From Raskinella chloraquaticus (SeqCode) (GTDB lineage Bacteria; Pseudomonadota; Alphaproteobacteria; Rhizobiales; UBA4765), in NCBI GenBank assembly GCA_002365175.1, contig DEZK01000036.1, positions 62,001-126,000 on the forward strand: a DNA stretch of 64,000 nucleotides. Reading direction: 5' to 3'. The translations under genes and the position numbers were made by a program. The notes under the pieces are model-generated. The model saw nothing but the letters and a program-made list of their open reading frames with translations. It did no database searches and was not told where the DNA came from. This document shows, one piece after another, positions 55,271 to 63,747 of this stretch (positions within the stretch are counted from its first letter, which is position 1; each line of letters begins with the position of its first letter).

Positions 55271-56923
55271 TCAGTTGGCAGCAGGTGCTGGTGTGGTGGT
55301 GGATGGTTTCTGCGCGGGCGACGATTTTTTTGTGTTGAGCGCACCCGGCGCCGCGTCATTCGTTGTGCTGGCGGCTCTGCCTCCGGCGACCAGCGAGGAA
55401 CGTGCCGCAGGATTTGCAACCGTGCTGGCTGCCCGCTGCTTCGGCGCGCTGGAAATGGCGCCCGGGCGTGCCGGCTGCACCGGTACGAGGGCCACAGGCG
55501 CGCTGGGCGGTGGCGGCAGAACGGCGGGAGCAAGCGAGGCGGTGGAGGATTGTGCCCCCTCGCCTGTCGCGCGCCCGGCAGCATCAGGATCGGCAGGCGA
55601 TGGGTTGCGCACATAAACGGCGGTTGTTGCCGTCGGCTGGCGGATATCGGCCGGCAGCAGCGCTGCTTGTGGCAAGGCAAGCCCGGCGCCAACAAGCGCG
55701 GTTCCGGCAACCGCAACCATCAGCGGGCGCTTGTCGTTTTTATCGACAACGGAGCGCGCCAGCACCACCGCTGTGACTTGCGGCGGCGGCGGGTTGACGA
55801 GAGGCGCTGTTTCACCGCTCGCACTCGACGCGGCAATCGCTGCCCCAACAGCGGCGGAATTCGCCTGAACGAGCGACAGAACCTGAGAGGGCGGGCCGGA
55901 TTCGTCGGCCTCGGACGGGGCGCCGTGCTTGCCGCATACTTCATAGCGCATGTTGGGGGCGGAGGCGCGCGTGTCGGCTGGCCGCGAGAGCGCGTCGATT
56001 TTCAGGCGCTGTTCGTCATTGCCGGCGGGAGCAACCGTAAAAGAGCGCTCCAGCAGCAGGGCGGCCTTCTCGCCGCGCGCGCGTCCCGAATTCTCACCCA
56101 GAACGACAGCGATATGACGCCGCCCGCCCCGCGTCGCACTGCCGACGAGGTTGAAGCCGGAAGGGCAGGTGAAGCCGGTCTTGATGCCGTCGGCACCGGG
56201 GAAACGGCCGATCAGCACGTTGTAATTACGCATCGTCCATTCGCCATATTGCAGGGCTTGTGCCCGGAAGAGATGGCTGTACTCGGGAAAATCGCGGTAA
56301 AGCGCGCGCGCCAGCAGCGCCATATCGCGGGCCGAGGTGATCTGGCTGTCGTCATGCCAGCCATTGGGATTTCGCCAATGGCTGCCGGTCATGCCAATCC
56401 GCTGGCTCCATGCGTTCATTTCATCGGCGAATGCCGGCACCGAACCACTGATCCCCTCGGCAATGGTGACGGCGACGTCATTGGCAGATTTCACAAACAG
56501 GATGTAGAGCGCTGATTCAAGGGTGATGCGGGTGCCGGGAGCAAAGGCCATCTTCGAGGGCGGCTGCTTGGCCGCGAAGGGAGTGACCGCCAGCAGCGAA
56601 TCCTTGGTGACGCGCCCGGTTTTAACGGCCTGGAGGGCGACATAGGTCGTCATCATCTTGGTGAGTGAGGCCGGATGCCAGGGTGTGAACGGGTTTACCG
56701 CCTCGATGACATTGCCGCTGGCATAATCAATGACGATGAAGGGACGGGCATTGCGCGCCGGGACCGGCGGCCCGACGGGCGCCTTGACCACGTGATGCGC
56801 GGCAGCCTTGGCGCGCTTCTTCGGTGCTTTTTTTCCTTTGGCGTCGGCTGGGACCACGAGGGCACCGATCATCAGCCCGGCGAGCAAAAGACTGAGGCTG
56901 ATGCGAGCGATCGAAAAGGGCAT
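55271..56923 (-). CDS. D-alanyl-D-alanine carboxypeptidase (S11) with long low-complexity tail
   Basis: A 550-residue penicillin-binding protein. Active-site motifs are S86-L-T-K89, S146-A-N148 and K248-T-G250. A signal peptide ('SLLLAGLMIGALVVPADA') and a Lys/Ala-rich linker come first. The catalytic domain ends around residue 310; the following 240 residues are Ala/Pro/Ser-rich with one hydrophobic segment near 'LMVAVAGTALVGAGLAL'. I saw no SPOR domain, which many related enzymes have. ATG 56923 has GGAA six bases upstream; ATG 56935 is possible. It trims the terminal D-Ala of peptidoglycan stem peptides in the periplasm. Confidence 0.88.
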   Translation of the reverse strand: MPFSIARISLSLLLAGLMIGALVVPADAKGKKAPKKRAKAAAHHVVKAPVGPPVPARNARPFIVIDYASGNVIEAVNPFTPWHPASLTKMMTTYVALQAVKTGRVTKDSLLAVTPFAAKQPPSKMAFAPGTRITLESALYILFVKSANDVAVTIAEGISGSVPAFADEMNAWSQRIGMTGSHWRNPNGWHDDSQITSARDMALLARALYRDFPEYSHLFRAQALQYGEWTMRNYNVLIGRFPGADGIKTGFTCPSGFNLVGSATRGGRRHIAVVLGENSGRARGEKAALLLERSFTVAPAGNDEQRLKIDALSRPADTRASAPNMRYEVCGKHGAPSEADESGPPSQVLSLVQANSAAVGAAIAASSASGETAPLVNPPPPQVTAVVLARSVVDKNDKRPLMVAVAGTALVGAGLALPQAALLPADIRQPTATTAVYVRNPSPADPDAAGRATGEGAQSSTASLAPAVLPPPPSAPVALVPVQPARPGAISSAPKQRAASTVANPAARSSLVAGGRAASTTNDAAPGALNTKKSSPAQKPSTTTPAPAAN

Positions 56924-57035
56924 TGATTGTTCCATCACTTGCAGATGACGCGTTGGCATATAAAAGGCAAGATCGGCGCGCAGGAAAAAAAGGGCAGGAC
57001 CATGACGCTTCCTTGGCAAAGATCACCAGGGCGGG

Positions 57036-57065
57036 CCATTTTGGCGATTGCCATTTTGGCGATTG
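57036..57065. repeat. 15-bp tandem duplication
   Basis: CCATTTTGGCGATTG occurs twice in direct succession (57036-57050 and 57051-57065) in the divergent region between the carboxypeptidase and WD40-cytochrome genes. The copies are identical, which suggests a recent slippage duplication. Confidence 0.85.
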
Positions 57066-57161
57066 CGAGCTTGGATATGGCGAGGCGGGATGGCGTTTAA
57101 AGCTACACTCTTTTCCCCTTCTGTTGGCAATTGGACCAAAACAAGGCGTTCCGGGCAATTC

Positions 57162-58505
57162 ATGGCAGAAGATGGTGTCGGCGCGGCTTTGGCGCGCGGT
57201 TTGCTCTCCATCGCCAGGACCGGCGTTGTGGCGGCGCTCTTTTCATGCTTTTCCGTCAATCCCGCCCTGTCGCAAGCTGATTTTCCCGGTAGCGGCGCCC
57301 TCAGTGGTCATGGCGGCGCGGTACGCTCCATGGCCGTTCTTGCCGATGGCCGGCGCCTGATCAGCGGCGGCTTCGACAGTGCCGTGATTGTGTGGAACCT
57401 CCATACCAACGTGGCACAGCGCGTTTTTCGCCATCACGACAGCACGGTCAATGCGCTTGCCGCGCTCGATGCAGAGTGTTTTGCCTCGGGCGGCGAAGAC
57501 GGGCGCATCGCGCTGTGGTGTGGTGATGATGAGCAACCGTATCGTGTGCTGAGCGGGCACAGCGCCCCGATCTCCTCGCTCCTCTACCTGCGCGAGCGCC
57601 AATTGCTCGCCAGCGCCTCGTGGGACCGCAGCATCCGCTTGTGGCGCCTGAGCGATGGAACATCAGCCGGCGTCATCGCCGGGCATGATGGTCCGGTGAC
57701 GGGGTTGGCGCATCTGGCAGACGGGGCGCTGGTCAGCACGAGTTATGACGGGCAGCTGCGCGTGACGCCAGCGCAAGGGTCGGGCCGGACGGTGCGTCTT
57801 GAGTCGCCTCTCAACGCCGTTGCGGTTGCCGGTGATGGCGTGATCGTCACCGCCGGGGCCGATGGCAAAGTGCGTTTGTTTGCTGCCGATCTGCAAGCGC
57901 TGGGCGAGCGTGATCTTGGCAATGGACCGCTCAACGCGTTGGCGGTGTCGCCCGATGGGACGGTGATCGCCGTTGCCGGTATCCGCACCCAGGTGACGCT
58001 GATAAGACGCCAGACATTGGAGGTCACGGGCGACATTCTCGGGCCGGGATTGCCGGTTTGGTCGCTTGCCTTTTCGCCTGATGGCAGCGAGCTTTTCTCA
58101 GGCGGCGTTGACCGGGCGGTGCGACGGTGGAACCCGCTGACCGCCAAACCCGCCGGCCGTGAGATTGCAAGCGCCGCGCCGCCGGAGCGCATTGCCGAAA
58201 ACGAGGAAGGTGCCCGCGTTTTTCGCGCCTGCCGCGCCTGTCACGGGCTGATTGCGGGCGATAACAGCCGCGCCGGACCAAGCCTGCACGGCATCATGGG
58301 GCGTAAAATCGCCAGCGCGCCGGGGTATTCCTATTCGCAGGCGCTGAAACAGCGCGATATCGTGTGGAGCAAGGAGACGATCGCCAAGCTCTTTGAGGTT
58401 GGCCCTAACGCCTATCTGCCGGGGACCAAAATGCCCGAGCAGACGATCCCGGACCCGCAGGCGCGCCAGGCGCTCGTTGACTGGCTTGACAGGATCACCC
58501 GTTAG
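57162..58505 (+). CDS. WD40-repeat/cytochrome c fusion protein, exported
   Basis: A 447-residue protein. A signal peptide (about residues 10-38, ending 'NPALSQA') leads into about seven WD40-like blades (roughly 45-330), with 'GHGGAVRSMAVLADGRRLIS', 'FDSAVIVWNL', 'SWDRSIRLWRL' and 'VDRAVRRWNP' as clear examples. The C-terminal 100 residues are a class I cytochrome c with heme site C357-R-A-C360-H361 and likely axial Met424 in 'PGTKMPEQ'. The product should be periplasmic and electron-carrying. I chose ATG 57162 for the signal peptide; ATG 57090 has a better GAGG site but adds 24 residues. Ends ten bases from the convergent Fe-S gene. Confidence 0.85.
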   Translation: MAEDGVGAALARGLLSIARTGVVAALFSCFSVNPALSQADFPGSGALSGHGGAVRSMAVLADGRRLISGGFDSAVIVWNLHTNVAQRVFRHHDSTVNALAALDAECFASGGEDGRIALWCGDDEQPYRVLSGHSAPISSLLYLRERQLLASASWDRSIRLWRLSDGTSAGVIAGHDGPVTGLAHLADGALVSTSYDGQLRVTPAQGSGRTVRLESPLNAVAVAGDGVIVTAGADGKVRLFAADLQALGERDLGNGPLNALAVSPDGTVIAVAGIRTQVTLIRRQTLEVTGDILGPGLPVWSLAFSPDGSELFSGGVDRAVRRWNPLTAKPAGREIASAAPPERIAENEEGARVFRACRACHGLIAGDNSRAGPSLHGIMGRKIASAPGYSYSQALKQRDIVWSKETIAKLFEVGPNAYLPGTKMPEQTIPDPQARQALVDWLDRITR

Positions 58506-58515
58506 ACGCGCCCAT

Positions 58516-60591
58516 CTACACCTCGCCACGCCTGATACGCTCAAGCATATCGGCTTCGCGCTGGGCTGCCATCGCTGCCTCCTCGCGCTCGCGGATGTAA
58601 TCTTCCGTCGTGCGCAGCTTCGGGCGCGCGGGCGCGCCGTAAGGGTCGATGGTTTCATTCATCGACGCCTCGATGCGGCAATCCTCGCACATGCGGATGA
58701 GGTCGAGGCGTTTGGCGTTGGCGCCCGCAAACATCCAGTGCTTGCCCTCCAGCTTGGCCAAGACGCGGTCAATCGAGCTCTTGGTACCGAAAGGTTTGCT
58801 GCAGGTGATGCAGCAGAAGGGCTCTTCTTCCTTCATGGTCAGGGGGCCGGCTTCAAAAGCGGTAAAATCCAGACGAGGCTGCAGGGTGATGACCTTTTCC
58901 GGGCAGGTCGCCTGACACAGGCCGCACTGCACACACAGGCTCTCGTCAAACCGCAATGCCGGGCGGTGCTCCAGGCTCGACAGGGCGCCCGTCGGGCAGG
59001 CGCTGACGCAGGAATGACACAATGTGCAGCCGGCCGCATCGACGTTGACGGCGCCAAAGACGCTGCCTGCGGGTAACGTCACGCGATCAACCGGGGCGGG
59101 GGCGGCGCGATGGAGCTCGCGCAAGGCGAGCTTGAGAATGTCGCGCTTGCCGCCCGAGGCAAGAAACTGCGCCGGCTTCAGGGCGGTGATTGCCTGCGGC
59201 GCCTTGGCGAGAGCGGCGAGCATGTAGTCGGGATCGTCAGCCTCAATCAGGCTGGCCGCATCAGGCCCGAAGCCAAGGGCAGCGAGCAGCATATTGGCTG
59301 TTAACAGCGTCTGTTCGAGCCCGGTCGTCGGATGCAGCGGACGCGCCTTGTCCAGCACATGGACACCGGCGGCACCATAGGCAAAGGCGGCAGCTATCGC
59401 CTCCAGGCCGATCTGGCCGATTTCATTGACCTGAAGCGGGATAACGGCAGCCGGCAGGCCATCGCCAAGACGTGCAGCGGCCTCGATCAGCTCCGCGCCA
59501 TGTGCGCCATGGAGGAGGAGAACGGGTGCGCGGCCGCCAGCCTGATGATAGGCGATGAGGGCAGCCCGCAGGCGGGTGAGCAGAACATCGACGCCGGGCA
59601 GGGCATAGCCGGCCGCCCCTGTGGGGCAGGCGGCTGCACAGGCACCACACCCCCCGCACAGGAACGGATCGATCGCCACATGATTGCCGGCGGGCGCGAT
59701 GGCGCCGGCCGGGCACAGATCAAGGCAGCGCGTGCAGCCGGTCACGCGCGAGCGGGAATGGGCGCACAGCTCGCTTTTGAACGTGACGTAGCGCGGCTTG
59801 TCGAAGGTGCCGATGAGATCGCTCGCCGCGAAGGCCAGACGCTCGATGGCCAGAGCGTCGCCGGGATCAGCGCGCAGATAACCCTCACGCAGATCAGCGG
59901 CCGGAAAGAGCGGGGTAGCGCCTGAGATGTCGATGATGATGTCGGCCCGCGAGATGGCTGCCTTGCTGCGGGACGAACCAAATTCGAGGCGCGCGCGCGA
60001 CGATGCCTTGGGTTCGGCAAAGCCGTCGATGGTAAGTTCGAAAGCGCCGAAATGCCCGCTCACGCGGCTGATTTTTCCCTTGCGGATCGGAAACTCGTTC
60101 ACCGTCGGCACCGGGATGTCGGCATTGCCGCTCATCAGGACTGTAATGTCGAGGCGGTCCTTCAGCCGGTCGGCAAGCGCAATCGCGGTCCCGTCGCGCC
60201 CGTAAATCAGCGCGATACCCTCGCTCTCGAAGCTCACATGGGGAAGTGGTGGATTAGCCACCGTGGCAGCGGCAATCAGGGCGGCTATCTTTGGCCCGGT
60301 GCCGGCAGCCTCCTTCGCCCAGCCAGCGGTCTCGCGCACGTTGACAAAGGAGAGCGTGGCGCCAAGACCCTCCTCGCTGGCGATGGCGCTGAAATGGGCG
60401 GCTTCCTGGGTGCACGCAATCGTCACGGAGCCGTTATTGGCAAAGGCCCGAAAACGATCGATTTCGCTGCGACAGAGATGATCGGCGGTCAGGATATCGC
60501 TCTTGCCGCAGCCAGCCGCAACCGCCTTGCCATCAAGCGGCATGGTCCGCTCGCAGGAGCAGAGGGCTATTTTTCGAGTTTTTTCTGTCAC
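58516..60591 (-). CDS. Polyferredoxin-type 4Fe-4S protein of the formate dehydrogenase accessory cluster
   Basis: A 691-residue cytoplasmic protein with four classical [4Fe-4S] motifs in two pairs: Cys276/286/289/293 with Cys312/315/318/322, and Cys522/525/528/532 with Cys553/556/559/563. An N-terminal Cys-rich start ('ALCSCERTM') and a final 'CCITC...MCEDC' pair (597 and 635-638) may bind another metal. Between the ferredoxin pairs lies a 200-residue region resembling FdhD-neighbour Fe-S proteins of this group. GTG 60591 is preferred: AGGGA lies seven bases upstream and the protein then begins at 'MTEKTRKIALCSC'. It is divergent from the lipoate-ligase-like gene and probably helps electron transfer to or from formate dehydrogenase. 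Confidence 0.82.
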   Translation of the reverse strand: MTEKTRKIALCSCERTMPLDGKAVAAGCGKSDILTADHLCRSEIDRFRAFANNGSVTIACTQEAAHFSAIASEEGLGATLSFVNVRETAGWAKEAAGTGPKIAALIAAATVANPPLPHVSFESEGIALIYGRDGTAIALADRLKDRLDITVLMSGNADIPVPTVNEFPIRKGKISRVSGHFGAFELTIDGFAEPKASSRARLEFGSSRSKAAISRADIIIDISGATPLFPAADLREGYLRADPGDALAIERLAFAASDLIGTFDKPRYVTFKSELCAHSRSRVTGCTRCLDLCPAGAIAPAGNHVAIDPFLCGGCGACAAACPTGAAGYALPGVDVLLTRLRAALIAYHQAGGRAPVLLLHGAHGAELIEAAARLGDGLPAAVIPLQVNEIGQIGLEAIAAAFAYGAAGVHVLDKARPLHPTTGLEQTLLTANMLLAALGFGPDAASLIEADDPDYMLAALAKAPQAITALKPAQFLASGGKRDILKLALRELHRAAPAPVDRVTLPAGSVFGAVNVDAAGCTLCHSCVSACPTGALSSLEHRPALRFDESLCVQCGLCQATCPEKVITLQPRLDFTAFEAGPLTMKEEEPFCCITCSKPFGTKSSIDRVLAKLEGKHWMFAGANAKRLDLIRMCEDCRIEASMNETIDPYGAPARPKLRTTEDYIREREEAAMAAQREADMLERIRRGEV

Positions 60592-60781
60592 GGTTACGTC
60601 CCTACCCAAAGTGCTGCGACCAGACTGGCCGGCTTTTCCAGGCACTATAAGCGTTGGCTTGACAAAAGAGGCAAGCCTGTTGCGCAGCAAGGGTTGATTT
60701 GCCTTGCGACAGCGGGGCGGATTAGGGTCGATGCTAGCGGGAAAATCGTCCTGCCGAACATCGATCTGCCAGCGGAGGCCC

Positions 60782-61573
60782 ATGACTGATACGCGCACCA
60801 AACGGTCAACCTCTCTGGCGCAGCCCGAACTGGCGCTGCCGCCGGGCTTCCATGCCAAGGGGTTGCGCGAGTTGAAAGACGCGTTTGCCGAGGCACAGCG
60901 TCTGGCGGCGAGCGAGGGCGGCGGGCTTGTGACGTATGTCCACCGCTTCGATACGGTCGAATTCGCCCTGGTCATTGAACCCGATGAGCCGCTGGCACAG
61001 GCGCGACGCGCCGTTTATGCGGCCATGAACGCGCTGGCTGATGCCATTGCGACACATTGTCCGCCCGAGCGTCCGCTGACCTTTGACTGGCCAGACACCA
61101 TCCGTCTTGATGGCGGCATCATCGGCGGCGTTCGTCTGGGTGTACCGGATGGGACAAGCGAGGACGAGGTGCCAGCCTGGCTGACGCTGGGTGTGATGGT
61201 GCGGCTTTTCGTGCCGCTCTTTGCCGGGCAGGGTCATGAGCTTGACCAGCCGTTCACGGCAGGAACGAGCCTTGCAACCGAAGGGTTCGAGATGCTGGAT
61301 GGCGGGACATTGATCGAGAGTTTTTGTCGCCATCTGCTCGTCTATGTCGATCAATGGCAGGAACAGGGATTTGCGCCGGTCGGGCGCCATTTTCTGGCAC
61401 GCCTCAAGACGGCGACAGGCGCAGATCGCCTGGTGCGGCGCGGCATCGCCGCGAACGGCGATCTGGTGAGCGAGGCGGGAAAGCGTGGCAACGCGCCGCC
61501 ACCGCGCTCGCTCGCAGACGCCTTGCGTGCTCCCGCCTGGCGTGATGAGACGAGCGGCGATCCGCTTTTGTGA
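60782..61573 (+). CDS. Biotin/lipoate ligase-like protein, probably non-catalytic
   Basis: A 263-residue protein with the BPL/LplA-type fold. 'AFAEAQRLAASEGGGLVTYV' matches the N-terminal helix and glycine loop, and 'LTFDWPDTIRLDGGIIGGVR' matches the WPNDI...K-x-x-G block of biotin ligases. The lysine that activates the substrate in that block is replaced by Gly (about residue 111-112). It starts at ATG 60782; the frame opens earlier but without homology. It lies 13 bases upstream of the DUF6505 gene, in the formate dehydrogenase island. Its partner may be a scaffold or cofactor-binding protein rather than an acyl carrier. Confidence 0.78.
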   Translation: MTDTRTKRSTSLAQPELALPPGFHAKGLRELKDAFAEAQRLAASEGGGLVTYVHRFDTVEFALVIEPDEPLAQARRAVYAAMNALADAIATHCPPERPLTFDWPDTIRLDGGIIGGVRLGVPDGTSEDEVPAWLTLGVMVRLFVPLFAGQGHELDQPFTAGTSLATEGFEMLDGGTLIESFCRHLLVYVDQWQEQGFAPVGRHFLARLKTATGADRLVRRGIAANGDLVSEAGKRGNAPPPRSLADALRAPAWRDETSGDPLL

Positions 61574-61586
61574 CAAAGGTCATGAC

Positions 61587-62165
61587 ATGACAATCAGGCT
61601 TCTCAGAACCTTGCGGCTCGACGTCTCCGACAGCTTCGTCTTCGAGGCGGCAGCAGCGCCGGGCGAGTGGGCGGTGCCGGGCGGTTTCATGTTCTGGAGC
61701 GAGGACATAGCCGCGCTGGCGGGAAAACGTCGGCAGGCGTTCCGTTCAGGCTTTCTCGGCCTCACCAGCTTCGGCTGGTCGACGCTGGCGATGGTGTGTG
61801 AAGCCAGCGATGAGGAACGCGAGGAGGCGGTGCGTTTGCTGGCGGGCTATTTGCGCCAGCATCATGGCGCCCCTGATGATCAGGCTGCGGAAGCGGCTGC
61901 GCGCGAGGAAGTAGCCTTCATGGAGAGCCTTGCCGATCATCCGCCCCAGACGGTCATCGCGCTGACCCGGCGGCTTGACGACAAGGGTGAGATTGGCGAG
62001 CAGTTTCGCACCCTCCACCGGGTGGATGCGGCCAAAGGGGATGGTCTGCCATGCAGCGCCGGCGCCTTCTTTGCCGTTGAGGCGCATGACGCGGTACCGG
62101 CTGGCGAGGATGCCGATTTTTCACGATTGATGACGTTAAGCACAGACGGGTCGTCCAGCCGATGA
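61587..62165 (+). CDS. DUF6505 family protein
   Basis: A 192-residue cytoplasmic protein found next to formate dehydrogenase genes in Hyphomicrobiales. The start 'MTIRLLRTLRLDVSDSFVFE' and the block 'WAVPGGFMFWSEDIAALAGK' are family-typical. No catalytic motif or metal site is evident. The stop overlaps the next gene's ATG (ATGA). Function unknown; likely assembly or maturation of the enzyme. Confidence 0.8.
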   Translation: MTIRLLRTLRLDVSDSFVFEAAAAPGEWAVPGGFMFWSEDIAALAGKRRQAFRSGFLGLTSFGWSTLAMVCEASDEEREEAVRLLAGYLRQHHGAPDDQAAEAAAREEVAFMESLADHPPQTVIALTRRLDDKGEIGEQFRTLHRVDAAKGDGLPCSAGAFFAVEAHDAVPAGEDADFSRLMTLSTDGSSSR

Positions 62166-63163
62166 GCGATGATTTCTGGATGTCGAGCGGGCATCACCTG
62201 CTCGATCATGACGCGCATGGCTATCTCACGGTCAGCGATGAGTTTCTCAAAGCCTATCTGGCGCGCCCCGAGATCAAGCCGCCGGAGGATGCCTGCGCGG
62301 CGGAGCGTGACCTCTACGCCCGGCTGCTCGCCCATCCCCGACAAGACATCGTGGACGCCGACATAGCGGCGATCAGCGACCGCGACGGGCGTGAAAACTG
62401 GGCGGTCTTTCGCCGTTTTCGCAATCTTCTGCTGGCGCATTCCTCTCTTGAGGCCGCCTATCTCGCCCAGTTCCGCAGTAAAGATCCGCCGCTGCCCTGG
62501 CTCTTTGCCAATCAGCTGACGCACCTCATCCTGCGCAATGCCCTCGACGGCGTCGAGGATCCGCTCATTCTCAAGACAGCCGAGCTTTTTTTCCGCCGGC
62601 AGAAATTGTCGCGCCGCAACGACATGTTATTGCTGGCTGACGCTGATCTGGTCGAGGACCGGCAGGCGGCGCTGCACGCCTCGCCGCTTCTTGCCATGTT
62701 TCAGGATGGCGGGACGGGCGATCTTGATATCTTTGATGAAACCACGGCAGGCGACTACCGGCGGCGCAGCGATGCTTTCGATCTGGTGCTCGATTTTCGT
62801 GCCAAAGGGGCGGGGCGGGCGGCCTTTGCCCGTGTGATGGAAATCTGGGTCCGGCATCTTCTGGGCATTTCGGTCAAGGTTGAGCCCCTGGAGAGTGTCG
62901 CCAATGTGCGCTTCGCGTGGTTTGTCGGCCTTGACCAGGAAGCAACCCGCATCGGCAACGCGCTGTGGGACGGACAAGAGCCCGCCCATCACGGTCGCGA
63001 GCGCATTCTGGCGCTTTACCGGATGATTTTTGTCGAGCCGCATGTCATGCTGGAGCGCGTTGCCGGCGAGGCGGTCTATCTGATCCTGGCGGTTGATGGC
63101 GACCAGATCGTGCATATGAAACCGCAGAATCTGATCACCGGTCTGCCGCTCAAGGCAGATTGA
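62162..63163 (+). CDS. DUF6352 family protein
   Basis: A 333-residue mostly helical protein beginning 'MSDDFWMSSGHHLLDHDAHG'. The recurring formate-dehydrogenase-island neighbours and the conserved 'LLAHSSLEAAYLAQFR', 'FANQLTHLILRNALDG' and 'RRQKLSRRNDMLLLADADL' blocks identify it. No known catalytic motif is seen. It is translationally coupled to the DUF6505 gene. Function unknown. Confidence 0.82.
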   Translation: MSDDFWMSSGHHLLDHDAHGYLTVSDEFLKAYLARPEIKPPEDACAAERDLYARLLAHPRQDIVDADIAAISDRDGRENWAVFRRFRNLLLAHSSLEAAYLAQFRSKDPPLPWLFANQLTHLILRNALDGVEDPLILKTAELFFRRQKLSRRNDMLLLADADLVEDRQAALHASPLLAMFQDGGTGDLDIFDETTAGDYRRRSDAFDLVLDFRAKGAGRAAFARVMEIWVRHLLGISVKVEPLESVANVRFAWFVGLDQEATRIGNALWDGQEPAHHGRERILALYRMIFVEPHVMLERVAGEAVYLILAVDGDQIVHMKPQNLITGLPLKAD

Positions 63164-63198
63164 GCGGCACTAGCGGTTTGACCGGGGAACAGCGATTG

Positions 63199-63747
63199 AT
63201 GATCGAGATGGAAATGACGCTGGGGCTGGTGGTTGAGCGGCGACGCTCCAGCCATCCCTGGAGCGTGGCGGCGGGGCAGGAATTCTCGTGGTTGCCGGTG
63301 CAGGTGCTCGGCGAACCGCCGGCAACTGCGTCTTGGACGGCGCTTGATGGCAATGACGAGCTGATGCGGTTTTATGCCGGACAAGTGATGTTGTCTGTCT
63401 ACTCGACCGATACTGCCAATTATCGCGACAATCTCGCCAGTGGCCTGCCCAAGCTGTGGGTGGCGATGCTGAGAAGCGATGGCGATCCTGCGCTCGACAT
63501 TGTGGCGATCAGCGCCGATCCGGCCGAGGGCGAGGCGTGGACCGAAGCAGGACGCTATCTCGTCGAGACCCTTGATATGAGCGATGAGATTGCCGCTGAG
63601 CTGGCGCGCTTCATCGCCGACCATCACGTCGAGCGCCCGATCATCAAGCGCAAGCGCGACCGCGCCCCGCCGGATGTGCGCTGGCGTGCCGAGCCGACGG
63701 TGGCGGAGCGGGCCGCGGTTGATGATCCAGGCGCGGGAGGATCATGA
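63199..63747 (+). CDS. DUF3305 domain-containing protein
   Basis: A 182-residue protein with the DUF3305 start 'GLVVERRRSSHPW' and 'FYAGQVMLSVYSTDTANYRD'. DUF3305 genes sit next to formate dehydrogenase maturation genes. A TTG at 63160 opens the same frame, but ATG 63199 with GGGGAA upstream is preferred. The stop overlaps the DUF3306 start (ATGA). Confidence 0.85.
   Translation: MIEMEMTLGLVVERRRSSHPWSVAAGQEFSWLPVQVLGEPPATASWTALDGNDELMRFYAGQVMLSVYSTDTANYRDNLASGLPKLWVAMLRSDGDPALDIVAISADPAEGEAWTEAGRYLVETLDMSDEIAAELARFIADHHVERPIIKRKRDRAPPDVRWRAEPTVAERAAVDDPGAGGS

Noticed and set aside
55220..56515. A 431-codon plus-strand frame opposite the DD-carboxypeptidase tail
   Set aside because: The GC-rich Ala/Pro coding tail leaves antisense frames open; the opposite strand has SxxK, SxN and KTG motifs.
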